Shown here piece by piece: positions 7,577 to 16,266 of a DNA stretch of 56,125 bases (the stretch's first letter is position 1; every line of letters begins with the position of its first letter). A model generated the notes under the pieces. It saw nothing but the letters and a program-made list of their open reading frames with translations, made no database searches and was not told where the DNA came from. The position numbers were made by a program, and so were the translations under genes. This DNA comes from Prosthecobacter sp. Lineage in GTDB: Bacteria > Verrucomicrobiota > Verrucomicrobiia > Verrucomicrobiales > Verrucomicrobiaceae. The stretch spans positions 1 through 56,125 of the forward strand of contig NZ_JAGRPF010000129.1 in NCBI RefSeq assembly GCF_020439865.1. The letters are read 5' to 3'.

Positions 7577-10363
7577 CTATTTTGCCCCGTGCCTGTCTTT
7601 CAAATGCCGCACCGTTTCGTCCGCGGTGTCGGCCTGGATCATCACCAGATCCCCCGGCTTCGCGGATTCGAGCGCACGGTCAACGGCGTCGAGGTGGCCG
7701 AAGATCGACTCGACGCGTTTCGTCCGTGAAGCCCCCTGCAGCCCCGAGGCGAGCAGCTTCATTATCTCGCCGGATTCACGTCCCCGGACATAGTCGCCCT
7801 CATAGAGCCAGGCCTCGTCGAAGTCGCTGCCGAGCATGCGCCCCTGCTCGATGATGTCACTGTCCCGGCGATCACCCGCGGAGGTATAGACGACGATGCG
7901 GCGTTGATTGCTAAAATGCCGCAGGCCGTCAAGCAGAGCACGAAGCGCATCCACGTTGTGGCCGTAATCGACGATGACGGTAACACCGCTGAGGTCGAGG
8001 ACATTGAAGCGCCCGGCATTGTGATCGAGGCCGGGGATGAACGTCCGCGCCCCCTGCCGGATGAGTTCGTCATCGATTTCCAAAGCCCATGCCGCGGCCA
8101 CGGAAGCCAGCGTGTTTTCGATTTGAAAGCCGATCCTCCCGCCATGCGTGAGCGGAATCTCGGCCAGTGCCATGAAGGCTTGCTCACGCGACCCTTCAGC
8201 ACGGATGATCCGTCCGTCGCGCACGAAAGCGGCCGTCCCATCCTGATTCCGATGCCGTGTGATCACCGCATTTTCACCGTCGAGGGCAAAGAAGATCGTC
8301 CGACGCGGGTAGGTGTCGGCCATTTTCACCACAAGCGGATCGGCGGCGTTTAGAACCGCCGTTCCGTTCGCCGACACGGCAGCGACGATGCACTGCTTTA
8401 CCTCGGCGAGCTGCTCAGGCGCGTTGATTTCATTGATGCCCAGGTGGTCGCCGGCGCCGATGTTGGTGACGACGGCGACATCGCAGTGATCAAAGGCGAG
8501 CCCTTCGCGCAGGATTCCGCCACGAGCAGTTTCGAGCACGGCGGCGTCACACAATGGATAGGCGAGAATGCTTTTCGCGCTCTTCGGACCGCTGCAGTCA
8601 CCGCAGTCGATCATGCGGCTGCCAACGAAGACGCCATCGGTACTGGTCATGCCGACGCACCAGCCATTCTGGCCAAGAAGGTGTGCGATGAAACGAGTGG
8701 TCGTTGTTTTGCCATTCACTCCCGTCACGGCCACGACCGGGATGCGTCCGTTGCAATGAGCTGGGAACATGGTGTCGATGACCGCCTTGCCAACGGGCCT
8801 CGGCTCGCCCTCCGAAGGATACAGATGCATGCGCAGCCCCGGACGGGCGTTCAGCTCGATGATGACACCGTTGCGCGGACTGAGCGGCTGCGTGATGTCA
8901 GGTGCGATCATGTCGATACCGCAGATGTCCAGGCCGACGGTTTGCGCGGCCTCGACCGCTGCAGCGCAAATGGTGGGATGCACTTCGGTCGTGCAATCCA
9001 CCGCCGTGCCGCCGGTGCTGAGATTAGCATTGCGGCGGATCAGGATCATGCGGCCCTTCCCGGGAATCGAATCCGGAGTGACACCCTGCTCCGCCAGCAC
9101 AGCCGTGGCGACCGCATCGATGCGGATCCGGCTCAGCGCGGCAGCGTGGTCAGCCGCGCGGCGTGGATCACGATTCTTTTCCGCGATCAGCTCGTGCACC
9201 GTTTGCACCCCGTCTCCGATCACGTGGGCGGGCTGGCGGCGCGAGGCGGCGACCAGTTCGCGACCGATCACCAGAACGCGGTAGTCCTCCCCTTCGGCAA
9301 ACTGTTCGACAATGACGGAGTCGCTCTCCTCCTTCGCCGCCGCATAGGCGACATTGATCTGCTCGCGGGTGTAGAGATTGAGCGCGACGCCGCGGCCCTG
9401 ATTGCCATCACGCGGCTTCACGACGACCGGCAGACCAATATCGTTGGCAGCCGCCCATGCGTCATCCGCCGACGTCACCGGCCTTCCTTGAGGAACTGGC
9501 AGACCGACCTCGTTCAACAGACGCCGGGTCAGGTCTTTGTCCTGAACGATGTCTTCGGCGATGGCGCTCGTCTGGCTGGTGGCTGCTGCGAGGATTCTTC
9601 TTTGTTTTGAGCCCCAGCCCAGTTGCACAAGACTGCCCTCAGTCAGGCGGCGCACAGGGATGGCGCGGACCTTTGCCGCGTCCACCATCGCCCGCGTGCT
9701 CGGCCCGAGACAGACGTCCTGGGCGAGTTCACGCAACAGGTTGATCTCTGCATTGACGTCCAGAGTCTGGCCCCACAAGGCAGAGTCGATCATCCGGCGT
9801 GCGAGTTGAAAGGCGGCCCGCGCCACGGTCTCGTCGTCAAACTGGATGATGATGCGCAGCACACCGGGTTGGGAGGTGTGCACTACTTTTCCGAAACTGA
9901 CCTGCAAATCCGTGCGGCTCTGAAGATGCAGCGTGATGTGCTGGATCAGGCCGGCCAGCGTCTCCGGTGTCGGTGTGGTGTCCGCCTCGGCGAACTGTGC
10001 CTCCAAACCGGGAAGCCAGGAAAGCAGCCAGGATCGCCAGTTGCCCACGGGATTGGCGATCTCAGGAAATTCGACCCAGCATTCGAGGACGGTCTCCCGC
10101 GCCCAAAGGTTGGGCCCGCGTAAAGCGAGTGTTTTGCGGGCGACGGTCGATCGAAGGTCGCCGGATGGATCAGGGGGGGGCAAGCAGGGAGGTGGCGCGG
10201 AATAGTTCCCATCCCCGTTTCGGGTCAAGGAAAAGCTCGCCGGAAACGAGGGGATGTTGATGTTCTTACATCCCTGAAACCGGAAGGGCGCATGTTTGAC
10301 AAGGGCGGCAACTGCCGGACTATCGGCAGCCAATTTCGGCCCCTGCTTGTCCCTTCCAGCCAC
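7577..10363 (-). CDS. cphA: cyanophycin synthetase, long form
   Basis: Polymerises aspartate and arginine into cyanophycin granules. From the GTG at 10363 the protein has 928 residues. The conserved N-domain begins only at about residue 78 (LALRGPNLWARETVLE). The ATP-grasp domain follows (PVVVKPRDGNQGRGV, residues 313-326; IIELNARPGLRMHLYP, 501-516). The Mur-ligase-like domain has P-loop VTGVNGKTTTT (547-557) and a complete C-terminal part (LDHNAGRFNV, DYGHNVDALRALL). The start is uncertain. The first 77 residues are unusual, proline-rich and overlap the divergent ABC gene. Alternatives in frame are TTG at 10228 and 10183. An ATG at 10212 lies in another frame, upstream of a G8/C8 tract. Confidence 0.93.
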   Translation of the reverse strand: MAGRDKQGPKLAADSPAVAALVKHAPFRFQGCKNINIPSFPASFSLTRNGDGNYSAPPPCLPPPDPSGDLRSTVARKTLALRGPNLWARETVLECWVEFPEIANPVGNWRSWLLSWLPGLEAQFAEADTTPTPETLAGLIQHITLHLQSRTDLQVSFGKVVHTSQPGVLRIIIQFDDETVARAAFQLARRMIDSALWGQTLDVNAEINLLRELAQDVCLGPSTRAMVDAAKVRAIPVRRLTEGSLVQLGWGSKQRRILAAATSQTSAIAEDIVQDKDLTRRLLNEVGLPVPQGRPVTSADDAWAAANDIGLPVVVKPRDGNQGRGVALNLYTREQINVAYAAAKEESDSVIVEQFAEGEDYRVLVIGRELVAASRRQPAHVIGDGVQTVHELIAEKNRDPRRAADHAAALSRIRIDAVATAVLAEQGVTPDSIPGKGRMILIRRNANLSTGGTAVDCTTEVHPTICAAAVEAAQTVGLDICGIDMIAPDITQPLSPRNGVIIELNARPGLRMHLYPSEGEPRPVGKAVIDTMFPAHCNGRIPVVAVTGVNGKTTTTRFIAHLLGQNGWCVGMTSTDGVFVGSRMIDCGDCSGPKSAKSILAYPLCDAAVLETARGGILREGLAFDHCDVAVVTNIGAGDHLGINEINAPEQLAEVKQCIVAAVSANGTAVLNAADPLVVKMADTYPRRTIFFALDGENAVITRHRNQDGTAAFVRDGRIIRAEGSREQAFMALAEIPLTHGGRIGFQIENTLASVAAAWALEIDDELIRQGARTFIPGLDHNAGRFNVLDLSGVTVIVDYGHNVDALRALLDGLRHFSNQRRIVVYTSAGDRRDSDIIEQGRMLGSDFDEAWLYEGDYVRGRESGEIMKLLASGLQGASRTKRVESIFGHLDAVDRALESAKPGDLVMIQADTADETVRHLKDRHGAK
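10173..10180. repeat. homopolymeric G8 tract (C8 in the cphA sense)
   Basis: Eight consecutive G on the plus strand, read as C8 in the 5' part of cphA. An ATG at 10212 opens a frame (MGTIPRHLPACPP) that a one-base slip here would join to the conserved CphA frame. The tract is therefore either a slippage site, a sequencing uncertainty, or irrelevant because the real start lies elsewhere. Confidence 0.6.
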
Positions 10364-12527
10364 CAGCGAGATTCATGAAGCCCTGATCCAGCGTGCCGAG
10401 ACACACTTGGAAACAGGAGAGCGCATCGTTGCCCGGCTGGCGATCGATTTGGACGCCAGCCTGCACTTCCATGGTGGCCTGATCGTGCTCACCAATTCCC
10501 GGCTGCTGCACGTCGAGGCGACCTCATTTCACGCATGGCCGCTGGCCGAGGTGCAGGACCTGAAGCTGGAGGAAATGGGCGCCACGGCGGCGATTCATCT
10601 CGTTCAAAATGACTCGAGCACTTGGCACTGGCGGCTTACCTCGGGCCATCTTCGCGAGGTAGAGGCCTTTATCATTCGCTTCAAGGAACAGCGGGGCCTC
10701 GTGATCTCCGACGAGACTGGGGACGACGACGATGAAGAAATCTTCACGGCGGAAGAGTCCGCCGTTCCGCATTCACAGGGCCGGCCGCTCGTGCGGTTGT
10801 TTCGTTTTTCGAGCAAGTGGTACAAGCTTATGCTGCTGGGTTTTGTGCTCACGATCGCCAGCACTGCGACGAGCTTGATCAGCCCGTGGCTGACGATGTC
10901 GCTCGTTGATGACGTGCTGATCCCTCTGCAAAGCGCCACGCAGGAGGTGAAAGTCAGCCGCGTGTATCACTTCATGTTCATGCTCGGTGGCGCGGCGTTG
11001 CTCACATGGGTGCTGCAATGGGCCACGACTTACGTTATCTCGCGAGTGGCCGAGCATGTCACCAGCCACATGCGCCGGATGACGTTCGAGCACCTGCAGA
11101 AGCTCTCGCTGACCTATTTTGGCAAGAAGCGCACGGGTGACCTCATCTCACGCATCGGGTCTGACACGGACAACATCTCACTCTTCATCTCGGTCGATTT
11201 CATCGACTTCGCCTGCGACGTGATGACCATCCTGTTCACGGCGGTGATTCTCTTCACGATTCATCCGGTGCTCGCCCTCGCCGCGCTCGGACCGCTGCCC
11301 ATCGTGGGCTGGCTGGTTCAATGGGTGCGCAGCCGTCTGCGCGGCGGTTTTGCCGCAGCAAGCCGCGCCTGGAGCGCCATGAACAGCGTGCTGTCGGACA
11401 CGATTCCCGGCGTGCGGGTGGTGAAAGCCTTCGCCCAAGAGCAGCGCGAGATCGAGCGCTTCCGCGAGCAGGATCAGCAGATCTTTGACACGAATGACCG
11501 AGTGAACCGCACCTGGTCCTTCTTCGATCCGACCATCACGTTGCTGACGGACATCGGCCTGCTCATCGTCTGGGGTGTCGGCGCATACAGTGTCGCGCAC
11601 AACAGCACGAGCGTGGGTGTGCTGACCGGTTTCGTGCTCTATGTCGGTCGATTTTATGGCAAGCTCGACGCCATGAGCCGCTTCGTGGCCTCCGCACAGC
11701 GCGCCGCATCCAGCGCGCATCGCATCTTCGACATCCTCGACGTGAAGCCCGACATGCCAATCACCACCGGCATGCGAAAAGTCGGCCGCCTGAGCGGCAA
11801 GATCGAGTTTCGCGACATCAAGTTCCGCCACGGCTCGCGTCAGATCATCCGCGGCATCGATTTGAAAATCGAACCCGGCGAGATGATCGGACTCGTGGGA
11901 CCCAGCGGCGCTGGAAAGACCACACTTGTCAATCTCGCCTGCCGTTTCTTCGATGTGAGCGAGGGCGCGGTGCTCGTGGACGGTCACGACCTGCGTGACA
12001 TCGACGTCGTCGACTACCGCCGCAATTTGGGCCTCGTTTTGCAGGAGCCCTATCTCTTCTTCGGCACCATCGCGGAAAACATCGCCTACGGCAGACCGGA
12101 AGCGACACGGGCGGAGGTCATCGCTGCTGCGAAGGCCGCGCGAGCCCACGACTTCATCATGAAGCTCCCGGACGCTTACGATTCGATGGTCGGCGAACGA
12201 GGACAGCAGCTTTCTGGCGGTGAGCGGCAACGCATCAGCATCGCGCGAGCGCTGCTCGTCGATCCGGCGATCCTGATCCTCGATGAAGCCACGTCGTCGG
12301 TGGACACGGAAACCGAACTCGAGATTCAGGCCGCGCTCGAACACCTGATCAAAGGCCGCACCACGATCGCGATCGCGCACCGTCTCGGTACTTTGCGGCG
12401 GGCAAACCGCCTGGTCGTCATCGAAAACGGCGTCATCAGCGAAACAGGCACGCATGAAGAACTCATGAACAGCAGCGGCACCTACGCCCGGCTGCATCAG
12501 GCGATGGTGGAGGTGAATCAGGCATGA
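10296..12527 (+). CDS. ABC exporter (fused TMD-NBD) of the cyanophycin-associated type, with extra N-terminal domain
   Basis: A 743-residue half-transporter if the TTG at 10296 is used; TTG at 10347 is an alternative, and no ATG lies near. Residues about 24-130 form an added beta-rich domain (GERIVARLAIDLD, GGLIVLTNSRLLHVE, WPLAEVQDLKLEE) that resembles bacterial PH domains. An acidic linker (DETGDDDDEEIF) comes next. The ABC membrane domain has six helices from about residue 175. The NBD carries GLVGPSGAGKTTLVN (Walker A, near 534), Q-loop LQEPYLFFGT, signature LSGGERQRISIARALL and Walker B ILILDEATSSVD. It is divergent from cphA and overlaps DUF1854 by 4 bp. This ABC-DUF1854 pair is known beside cyanophycin genes; its substrate is not known to me. 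Confidence 0.9.
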   Translation: MTRAATAGLSAANFGPCLSLPATSEIHEALIQRAETHLETGERIVARLAIDLDASLHFHGGLIVLTNSRLLHVEATSFHAWPLAEVQDLKLEEMGATAAIHLVQNDSSTWHWRLTSGHLREVEAFIIRFKEQRGLVISDETGDDDDEEIFTAEESAVPHSQGRPLVRLFRFSSKWYKLMLLGFVLTIASTATSLISPWLTMSLVDDVLIPLQSATQEVKVSRVYHFMFMLGGAALLTWVLQWATTYVISRVAEHVTSHMRRMTFEHLQKLSLTYFGKKRTGDLISRIGSDTDNISLFISVDFIDFACDVMTILFTAVILFTIHPVLALAALGPLPIVGWLVQWVRSRLRGGFAAASRAWSAMNSVLSDTIPGVRVVKAFAQEQREIERFREQDQQIFDTNDRVNRTWSFFDPTITLLTDIGLLIVWGVGAYSVAHNSTSVGVLTGFVLYVGRFYGKLDAMSRFVASAQRAASSAHRIFDILDVKPDMPITTGMRKVGRLSGKIEFRDIKFRHGSRQIIRGIDLKIEPGEMIGLVGPSGAGKTTLVNLACRFFDVSEGAVLVDGHDLRDIDVVDYRRNLGLVLQEPYLFFGTIAENIAYGRPEATRAEVIAAAKAARAHDFIMKLPDAYDSMVGERGQQLSGGERQRISIARALLVDPAILILDEATSSVDTETELEIQAALEHLIKGRTTIAIAHRLGTLRRANRLVVIENGVISETGTHEELMNSSGTYARLHQAMVEVNQA

Positions 12528-12976
12528 AACTCGTTCCTCACGGCTCCGAACTCGCCCTGATCGACGCCGATGGCGTCCGTCATGAGAAGGTGCGTCCGCT
12601 GCGGTTGTTTCCGCTCACCGAGCCGCATCACTGGGTTTCCATTCTCAGCGAAACAGGCCAGGAACTCGCCTGCATCGAAGATCCGGCGACGCTGGAGGCC
12701 GATCAGCGGCAGTTGCTCGATGCCGCGCTGGCCAAACGCCATTTCGTTCCGGTGATCCGACGCATTCTGGCGATCAAACGCGCACCGGACGGCCACGACT
12801 GGCTCGTGGACACCGATCGCGGCGCCACGACCTTTCGCATCGAGACCGATGAGAGCATTCACCCACTTGGGCGCGGCCGTCTTGTCATCTTCGACAAGCT
12901 CGGCACCCGCTACCTGATTCCAAAGATCACGGATCTCGACCGACAAAGCAGGCGCCGACTCGAGCGCTACTACTGA
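12524..12976 (+). CDS. DUF1854 protein, cyanophycin-associated
   Basis: A 150-residue soluble protein. The N-terminal part reads EKVRPLRLFPLTEPHHWVSI, and the central part LACIEDPATLEADQRQLLDAAL, both typical of DUF1854. The C-terminal beta-rich part includes ATTFRIETDESIHPLG and ends RQSRRRLERYY. No enzymatic motif is visible. It overlaps the ABC exporter by 4 bp (ATGA) and the next gene by 1 bp (TGATG), so it is translated as part of the same operon. Its constant pairing with the exporter suggests a subunit or regulator of that exporter; this is inference. Confidence 0.88.
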   Translation: MKLVPHGSELALIDADGVRHEKVRPLRLFPLTEPHHWVSILSETGQELACIEDPATLEADQRQLLDAALAKRHFVPVIRRILAIKRAPDGHDWLVDTDRGATTFRIETDESIHPLGRGRLVIFDKLGTRYLIPKITDLDRQSRRRLERYY

Positions 12977-14133
12977 TGCATCGCCTGCTCTCCATCGACG
13001 TGTATCGCGGCATCGTCATGTTCCTCGTGGGCATGCGATTGATGGAACTCGACGAAGTCGCGCTGAAGTTCCCCGACAGCGCCATCTGGCAGTTCATCGG
13101 CTTTCACTCCGGACACGTGCCGTGGGTGGGATGCTCGCTCAACGACCTGATCAATCCGTCCTTCACGTTCCTCACCGGCACGTCGCTGGTCTTGTCCATT
13201 TCGTCGCGCATCATGAAAGGCCAGTCGAAGGTTGCCATGACGCTGCATGCACTTTGGCGCTCGGTGGCCCTCATCTTTCTCGGCATCTTCATTCGCAGTC
13301 TCGGTCGTGACACGACGAACTGGACCTTCGACGAAACGCTCACTCAGATGGGCCTCGGCTACATGGTGGTGTTCGCCCTGGCCTTCTGCGGCACCAAAAC
13401 GCGCTTGTTCTGGTGTGGCGCGTTTCTAGTCGCCCACTGGCTCATCTTCGCGCTGCATCCCGTTTTGCCACCTCATGCCGATCCGGACGCCTTCAACGTG
13501 CCGGAGGGCTGGAACCACGATGTCGGCGGCTTCTTTGCCCACTGGAATCACAACCGCAATGCGGGCTGGTCTTTCGACCTGTGGCTGCTCAACGAATTTC
13601 CGCGCGTCAGACCCTATGTTGGTTATTTGGGCGGCTACACGACGCTGAACGTGCTTTCGACGATCCCGACGATGATTCTCGGTCTGATGGCCGGCACTTG
13701 GCTCAAACAAACAACGCAGCCCACCCGCCGTCTGGTCATCGCAGGCACGTCCTTGATTGCCATCAGTCTGGGAATCCACTTCGGAGGCATCTGCCCCATC
13801 ATCAAACACCTGTGGACGCCGTCATGGGCGCTGTTCAGCGGCGGATGTGTCTTCCTGACCTTGGCGACGCTGCACTACCTCGTGGACATGCGTCAATGGC
13901 GAAGCTGGACCTTTCCCTTTGTGGTGATGGGCATGAACTCGCTTACGTTTTATCTCATGCGGCACACGTTAGAAGTCCCGCTCGCCAAAGGACTCAAGCA
14001 GCACCTCGGAAAAGGTGTCTTCCAGATTCTCGGCCGTCCCATGCAGCCCGTGCTCATCGGTGCATGCAGTCTGACGATCCTTTGGCTCATTGTGTTCTGG
14101 ATGCATCGCCGGAAGCTCTATTTGAAGCTGTAA
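12976..14133 (+). CDS. heparan-alpha-glucosaminide N-acetyltransferase-like membrane protein (COG4299/DUF5009)
   Basis: A 385-residue polytopic membrane protein with the family opening RLLSIDVYRGIVMFLVGMRL. The next conserved block is GHVPWVGCSLNDLINPSFTF, with the acidic residue before the first loop. About ten hydrophobic segments follow, with TTLNVLSTIPTMILGLMAG and VVMGMNSLTFYLMRHTLE towards the end. Family members move acetyl groups across the membrane to amino sugars, or are assumed to; the bacterial substrate is not known. The start overlaps the DUF1854 stop (TGATG), and the stop overlaps the next start (TAATG), so this gene belongs to the exporter operon. Confidence 0.85.
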   Translation: MHRLLSIDVYRGIVMFLVGMRLMELDEVALKFPDSAIWQFIGFHSGHVPWVGCSLNDLINPSFTFLTGTSLVLSISSRIMKGQSKVAMTLHALWRSVALIFLGIFIRSLGRDTTNWTFDETLTQMGLGYMVVFALAFCGTKTRLFWCGAFLVAHWLIFALHPVLPPHADPDAFNVPEGWNHDVGGFFAHWNHNRNAGWSFDLWLLNEFPRVRPYVGYLGGYTTLNVLSTIPTMILGLMAGTWLKQTTQPTRRLVIAGTSLIAISLGIHFGGICPIIKHLWTPSWALFSGGCVFLTLATLHYLVDMRQWRSWTFPFVVMGMNSLTFYLMRHTLEVPLAKGLKQHLGKGVFQILGRPMQPVLIGACSLTILWLIVFWMHRRKLYLKL

Positions 14134-15155
14134 TGAGCTCGGCGTTCCATCGCATGCCACTCATCGATGCTCTGCGGGCACTCGCAGCGTTGTCGGTGTT
14201 GCTGACGCACTTTGTCTCCTATTTTCCGATGTCGGACACGGTTTGGGATGTCTTTCCAGCCACCTTCGAATGGATTTGCGACCATGGCGGCATGGCGGTT
14301 CAGGTGTTTCTGGTCATCGGTGGCTTCCTTGCCACGCGAGCGATGTCGCCTCAAGGCCAGGCGCTGCGCGTGTCGCCGCTGCCGTTGATCTGGAAGCGCT
14401 ACGTCCGTCTTGTGGTGCCTTACATGGCTGCTGTCACCCTGTCTGTGCTGGCGGTTTGGGTTGTCGATCCGGTGCTGGACCATGAAGCCATTCCTGCACG
14501 CGCGACATTCACGCAATGGCTGGCGCACCTCTTCCTGCTGCAAAATGTCATGGGTTTTGAATCCCTCTCGGCGGGCGTGTGGTATGTCGCCATCGACTTT
14601 CAACTCTTCTCTGGGATTGCGCTTCTTCTTTGGATCGGGCGCGTCCGTTTTGCGGCGCCGATCCTCGTGCTGACGCTCGCCGCGGCTTCGATGTTCTGGT
14701 TCAATCGGGATGACGACTGGGACAACTGGGCGCTCTACTTCTTCGGGTCTTATGGCCTCGGCGCGGCAGCTTGGTGGGCTTCGAATCGCGAACAACGACC
14801 CATCTGGATCGCCGTCATTGCCTTGGTGACCACAACCGCGTTGTTCGTCGAGTTTCGCGAACGCCTGTCCATCGCACTCGTGGTCTGCCTGATGCTCGCG
14901 ATCGGCCGCCGAGTCGGATTTCTTGAACGCTGGCCCGACTTTCGACCGCTGGCCTTTCTCGGCCGGATTTCCTACTCGCTCTTTTTGGTGCACTTCCCGG
15001 TCCTGCTGCTGGCCAATGGCCTGTATGCTGCGCTGGGACTGTCATCACCTCTTTCTGCGATGATTGGACTGCTGCTGGCATTCATCACCAGCATCGCGTT
15101 TGCAGCGTGGTTTCACCGCTGGTTCACGCCAAAGGCTCATCGAGTCCCTGGATGA
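14133..15155 (+). CDS. acyltransferase 3 family membrane protein
   Basis: A 340-residue protein with the acyltransferase-3 hallmarks: N-terminal MPLIDALRALAALSVLLTHF (catalytic-type His in the first helix), GMAVQVFLVIGGFLATRAM, the R-rich IWKRYVRLVVPYMAA, SAGVWYVAIDFQLFSGIALL and a late GRISYSLFLVHFPVLL. Such enzymes O-acylate polysaccharides or other surface molecules across the inner membrane. The ATG at 14133 overlaps the preceding TAA and is preferred to a much longer reading frame that starts inside the previous gene. The 3' end overlaps the convergent Tgl-like gene by 32 bp. There is no room for a terminator between them. Confidence 0.88.
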   Translation: MSSAFHRMPLIDALRALAALSVLLTHFVSYFPMSDTVWDVFPATFEWICDHGGMAVQVFLVIGGFLATRAMSPQGQALRVSPLPLIWKRYVRLVVPYMAAVTLSVLAVWVVDPVLDHEAIPARATFTQWLAHLFLLQNVMGFESLSAGVWYVAIDFQLFSGIALLLWIGRVRFAAPILVLTLAAASMFWFNRDDDWDNWALYFFGSYGLGAAAWWASNREQRPIWIAVIALVTTTALFVEFRERLSIALVVCLMLAIGRRVGFLERWPDFRPLAFLGRISYSLFLVHFPVLLLANGLYAALGLSSPLSAMIGLLLAFITSIAFAAWFHRWFTPKAHRVPG

Positions 15156-16230
15156 TGTCGCAGTGGGCGGCTGTCACAAACTTGGGCGTTTCACGCGTGG
15201 CATCCATGCAGCCACCACCGGCATACACGTCCAGCGGATCGCGCATGCGGTGCATTCGCTCGTAAACCTGCGCGCAGGCTTCCGGGTCGGCCAAAGTCTC
15301 CGCCACCAGCGCTTCGACCTTGGTTTCATCCATCTGCATTTCGCCCTGGGCATCGCGGAACGTCGAGTGCCGCCAGTGATAGATCTCGATGCACTTGCTG
15401 AGCACGGTGAACGGCGCGTCACGCTTCCAAAAGTTCGAAAACAAGCCGCCGCCAAGATACTCGACCCACGATCCCTCATAACCCGTGGCATCTTCGGAGG
15501 GTTCGTCCGGATTGCGAAACCACACACGATCTCCGGGCACGTAGTAGTGCATGGGCAGCGGTTCCTCCACCGTGCCGAGTTCATTCATGAAGACCTCGTG
15601 GAAGCGGCCCGACTGAATCGCTTTCCGTTCCCACTGCTTCTGCAGGCGCCGCAACAATTCGGGGTGACATTCACGCGCCTCTTCTGCAATCGAGAGCAGG
15701 ATCACATACTCTGATGCCCGATAGCACGAGAAGGAATACAACTGACCGCCGGGCTCCGGTTGGCAGGCCTTGCGAAGCGATTCAATGAGCGAACTGCCCG
15801 GCACAAGCACGAAACCGGTGTCCTCCGAGTAACTCCACTCGCTCGGCCGCTCGATAGCGGAGGTGTGAAAGTTCAGGAGCGTGCGAGCAGCGTTGCGCGC
15901 AATGTTCCGGCGAATGTTCACGGACGACTGCAGTTCCTCAGCACTCGGAAAATCGAGCAGCACGGGGCTGTTCAGCAGTGTGAGCCAGATCTCGCGGAGG
16001 AGGTCGTCGTTGTTGTTCTGGCCGTCGAGTTTGAGTTTGGCGGCGAGGTCGATCGTGTCGAATTCCGGCATCAAATCCCGCATCTCAGCCGAAACGCCGA
16101 GATGAACGAATCCATCATCCGATTCGGTGACAACGATGTGCTCGTCGATCTCCAAACGCTTCCATTCAGCGCGCAGAAGCGGCATGTTTGAGCCTGTTGG
16201 GATGCGAATGAGCTGGTTCTGGAGATGCAT
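15124..16230 (-). CDS. distant homologue of Bacillus Tgl (protein-glutamine gamma-glutamyltransferase family)
   Basis: A 368-residue protein from ATG 16230 (a TTG at 16242 adds four residues). I do not see a standard annotation, but from memory the order and spacing of blocks match Bacillus Tgl: SAEELQSSVNIRRNIARNAA (Tgl SIAELMFELKLRMNIVAAA), LYSFSCYRASEYVILL (Tgl FYAFECATAIVIIYYL) and PGDRVWFRNPDEP (Tgl LGDCLYFKNPEFD), then EGSWVEYLGGGLFSN. The catalytic Cys116 of Tgl aligns with Cys169 here. Tgl Glu115, Glu187 and His200 align with Ser, Ser and Asn, so classic transglutaminase chemistry is doubtful. A C-terminal extension of about 100 residues is extra. It lies 36 bp downstream of cphA' and probably shares its mRNA. 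Confidence 0.6.
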   Translation of the reverse strand: MHLQNQLIRIPTGSNMPLLRAEWKRLEIDEHIVVTESDDGFVHLGVSAEMRDLMPEFDTIDLAAKLKLDGQNNNDDLLREIWLTLLNSPVLLDFPSAEELQSSVNIRRNIARNAARTLLNFHTSAIERPSEWSYSEDTGFVLVPGSSLIESLRKACQPEPGGQLYSFSCYRASEYVILLSIAEEARECHPELLRRLQKQWERKAIQSGRFHEVFMNELGTVEEPLPMHYYVPGDRVWFRNPDEPSEDATGYEGSWVEYLGGGLFSNFWKRDAPFTVLSKCIEIYHWRHSTFRDAQGEMQMDETKVEALVAETLADPEACAQVYERMHRMRDPLDVYAGGGCMDATRETPKFVTAAHCDIIQGLDEPLA

Positions 16231-16266
16231 GAGAAAACCCAAACGTGATGCCGCTGAGCATATTGC

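Noticed and set aside
13413..14132. Upstream extension of the acyltransferase-3 gene
   Set aside because: It overlaps the COG4299 gene in another frame; the ATG at 14133 overlaps the preceding stop and starts the family's first helix.
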